Shown here in pieces: positions 62,900 to 64,000 of a DNA stretch of 64,000 bases. Below the pieces are notes generated by a model that ran no database searches, was not told the origin of the DNA, and saw only the letters and a program-made list of their open reading frames with translations. Location: NCBI RefSeq assembly GCF_011007365.1, contig NZ_WFKM01000003.1, positions 186,001 through 250,000 of the forward strand, given 5' to 3'. Numbering within the stretch: position 1 is the stretch's first letter; the number at the start of each line of letters is the position of its first letter. Made by a program: the position numbers and the translations under genes. Source of the stretch: Sphingobacterium sp. xlx-96 (lineage in GTDB: Bacteria; Bacteroidota; Bacteroidia; Sphingobacteriales; Sphingobacteriaceae).

Positions 62900-64000
62900 T
62901 TAACTATTAAATACATCTAGTGCAACATTAACTCGATTTATCACTTGATCCTTACCTAGAATCTCCGCAATCAAAAAGACATCAGGTCCAAACTTCCCTC
63001 CAACCAGCATGATTCTAAAAGGCATCATCAATTCTCCAATTTTCATCCCTGAGGACTGCACACGTTCTTTAAAAAAAGGCTCCAATACAGATGCTTGCCA
63101 ATCTTGGCCTTCAAATTCTACGAGAATATCCTCAAAGAATTTTGTTTTATCGGCATTCCATTTTGGCTTTACCGCATCAACGTCATAATGCTGTGGCATT
63201 TGAAAAAAGAATGATGCCTGTGCCCAAAAGTCAGATAGATAAGTCATACGTTCCTTAACGACCGACAAAATAGTAGCAATAGAAGAGTCTTCAATAGCTG
63301 AAACGCCATGTTGAACTAAACTTTCACGCACCAAAGGCAATAACGCGGTATTGTCCATCTTTTTTATCCATTCATGGTTGAACCATTTGGCTTTTTCAAA
63401 ATCGAATTTAGCACCAGATTTGTTGATTCTCTCTACAGAAAATTTCTCTACCAACTCAGGAAGGGTAAAAATCTCCTGCTCTGTCCCATCGTTCCAACCA
63501 AGTACGCCCAACATATTCACAAAAGCTTCTGGCAAGAAGCCGAGTTCTCTAAAACCTTTGGTCAGATCTCCCGTTTTGGCATCGGTCCAGTTCATTGCAT
63601 AAACTGGAAAACCCAAACGATCTCCATCGCGTTTACTTAATTTACCGTTACCGTCCGGTTTCAATATCAATGGTAGGTGTGCCCACTGCGGCATGTCGTC
63701 AGACCAACCTAAATACTCCCACAACAGCAAATGGACAGGAGCCGAAGGCAACCACTCTTCACCTCTAAATACATGAGATATTTCCATAGCCTTGTCATCT
63801 ACCACGACAGCCAAATGATAAGTAGGCATACCATCTGCCTTTAAGAGAACCTTATCATCGACTAATTTCGTCTCGAACGAGACTCTACCTCTAATCATAT
63901 CGTCAAAAGACACGATGTGATCTTCAGGCATCTTAATCCGGATAGTATATGGTACGTTTGTATCAAGTAATCTTTGTGTTTCCTCTGGTGATAAAGTCAA
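62900..64000 (-). CDS. gltX: Glutamyl-tRNA synthetase, 5' end outside window (partial)
   Basis: The C-terminal 366 codons are present; the N-terminus with the HIGH motif lies beyond the right edge (full length is usually about 500). The class I KMSKS-type motif reads KLSKRDGDRLGFP. AVVVDDKAMEISHVFRGEEW and LGVLGWNDGTEQE are GltX-typical. The anticodon-binding helical domain follows. It charges tRNA-Glu. The leftmost visible codon is TTG but is not the real start. Confidence 0.94.
   Translation of the reverse strand: MTLSPEETQRLLDTNVPYTIRIKMPEDHIVSFDDMIRGRVSFETKLVDDKVLLKADGMPTYHLAVVVDDKAMEISHVFRGEEWLPSAPVHLLLWEYLGWSDDMPQWAHLPLILKPDGNGKLSKRDGDRLGFPVYAMNWTDAKTGDLTKGFRELGFLPEAFVNMLGVLGWNDGTEQEIFTLPELVEKFSVERINKSGAKFDFEKAKWFNHEWIKKMDNTALLPLVRESLVQHGVSAIEDSSIATILSVVKERMTYLSDFWAQASFFFQMPQHYDVDAVKPKWNADKTKFFEDILVEFEGQDWQASVLEPFFKERVQSSGMKIGELMMPFRIMLVGGKFGPDVFLIAEILGKDQVINRVNVALDVFNS

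Overview
The window is from a Bacteroidota chromosome, most likely a Sphingobacteriales-type organism. This rests on the AT-rich sequence, a gene encoding an IPExxxVDY-family protein between acpP and pyk, an RprX/RprY-like two-component pair, several matches to the Bacteroidota promoter box TAnnTTTG, and a flexirubin-type pigment cluster. The genus is not resolved. No rRNA, tRNA, CRISPR array or insertion sequence was recognised.

Layout. 1-4.5 kb, minus strand: the end of a carbohydrate-degradation operon (GH88, GH95-like, and a DUF2264 gene that runs off the left edge). 4.6-30.6 kb: mostly housekeeping genes. These are a CoA-binding protein, a serine hydrolase, pyruvate dehydrogenase E2 and E1-alpha, hisS, rnc, fabF, acpP, the IPExxxVDY protein, pyk, a two-component system, metE behind a SAM-I riboswitch, a small lipoprotein, a decayed DUF4833 gene, queD, xth, a cyclophilin, a low-molecular-weight phosphatase, a Do-family protease, dapF and a Snf2-family helicase. 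62.0-64.0 kb: a lipoprotein TIM-barrel epimerase and the 3' part of gltX.

30.6-62.0 kb is one large flexirubin-type (aryl polyene plus dialkylresorcinol) cluster. A tyrosine-ammonia-lyase-type enzyme and an AMP-dependent ligase supply and activate an aromatic starter. Two ACPs, several ketosynthases (one lacking the catalytic Cys, one a half-length chain-length-factor-like protein), a ketoreductase, three hotdog proteins and a thioesterase can build the polyene. DarA and DarB would make the dialkylresorcinol. A flavin-dependent halogenase-like protein and a CrtI-like oxidoreductase can tailor the product. Two acyltransferase-like proteins (a BtrH-like ACP acyltransferase and a C45 Ntn-hydrolase lipoprotein) are candidates for joining or acylating the parts. 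An MMPL-acyltransferase fusion, an ABC-2 exporter, a LolA-like carrier, a GT2-DUF2062 protein, an LpxL-like acyltransferase and a NodB deacetylase point to export and envelope attachment.

All cluster genes are on the minus strand except the terminal halogenase-like gene and a BlaI/BlaR1-like regulator pair in the middle (40.9-43.0 kb). The regulator pair has twin palindromic operators that overlap its own promoter and face the divergent distal operon. The two largest same-strand gaps in the cluster (45.54-45.71 and 52.73-52.96 kb) both hold members of a dispersed hairpin repeat family; another copy lies at 5.06-5.12 kb.
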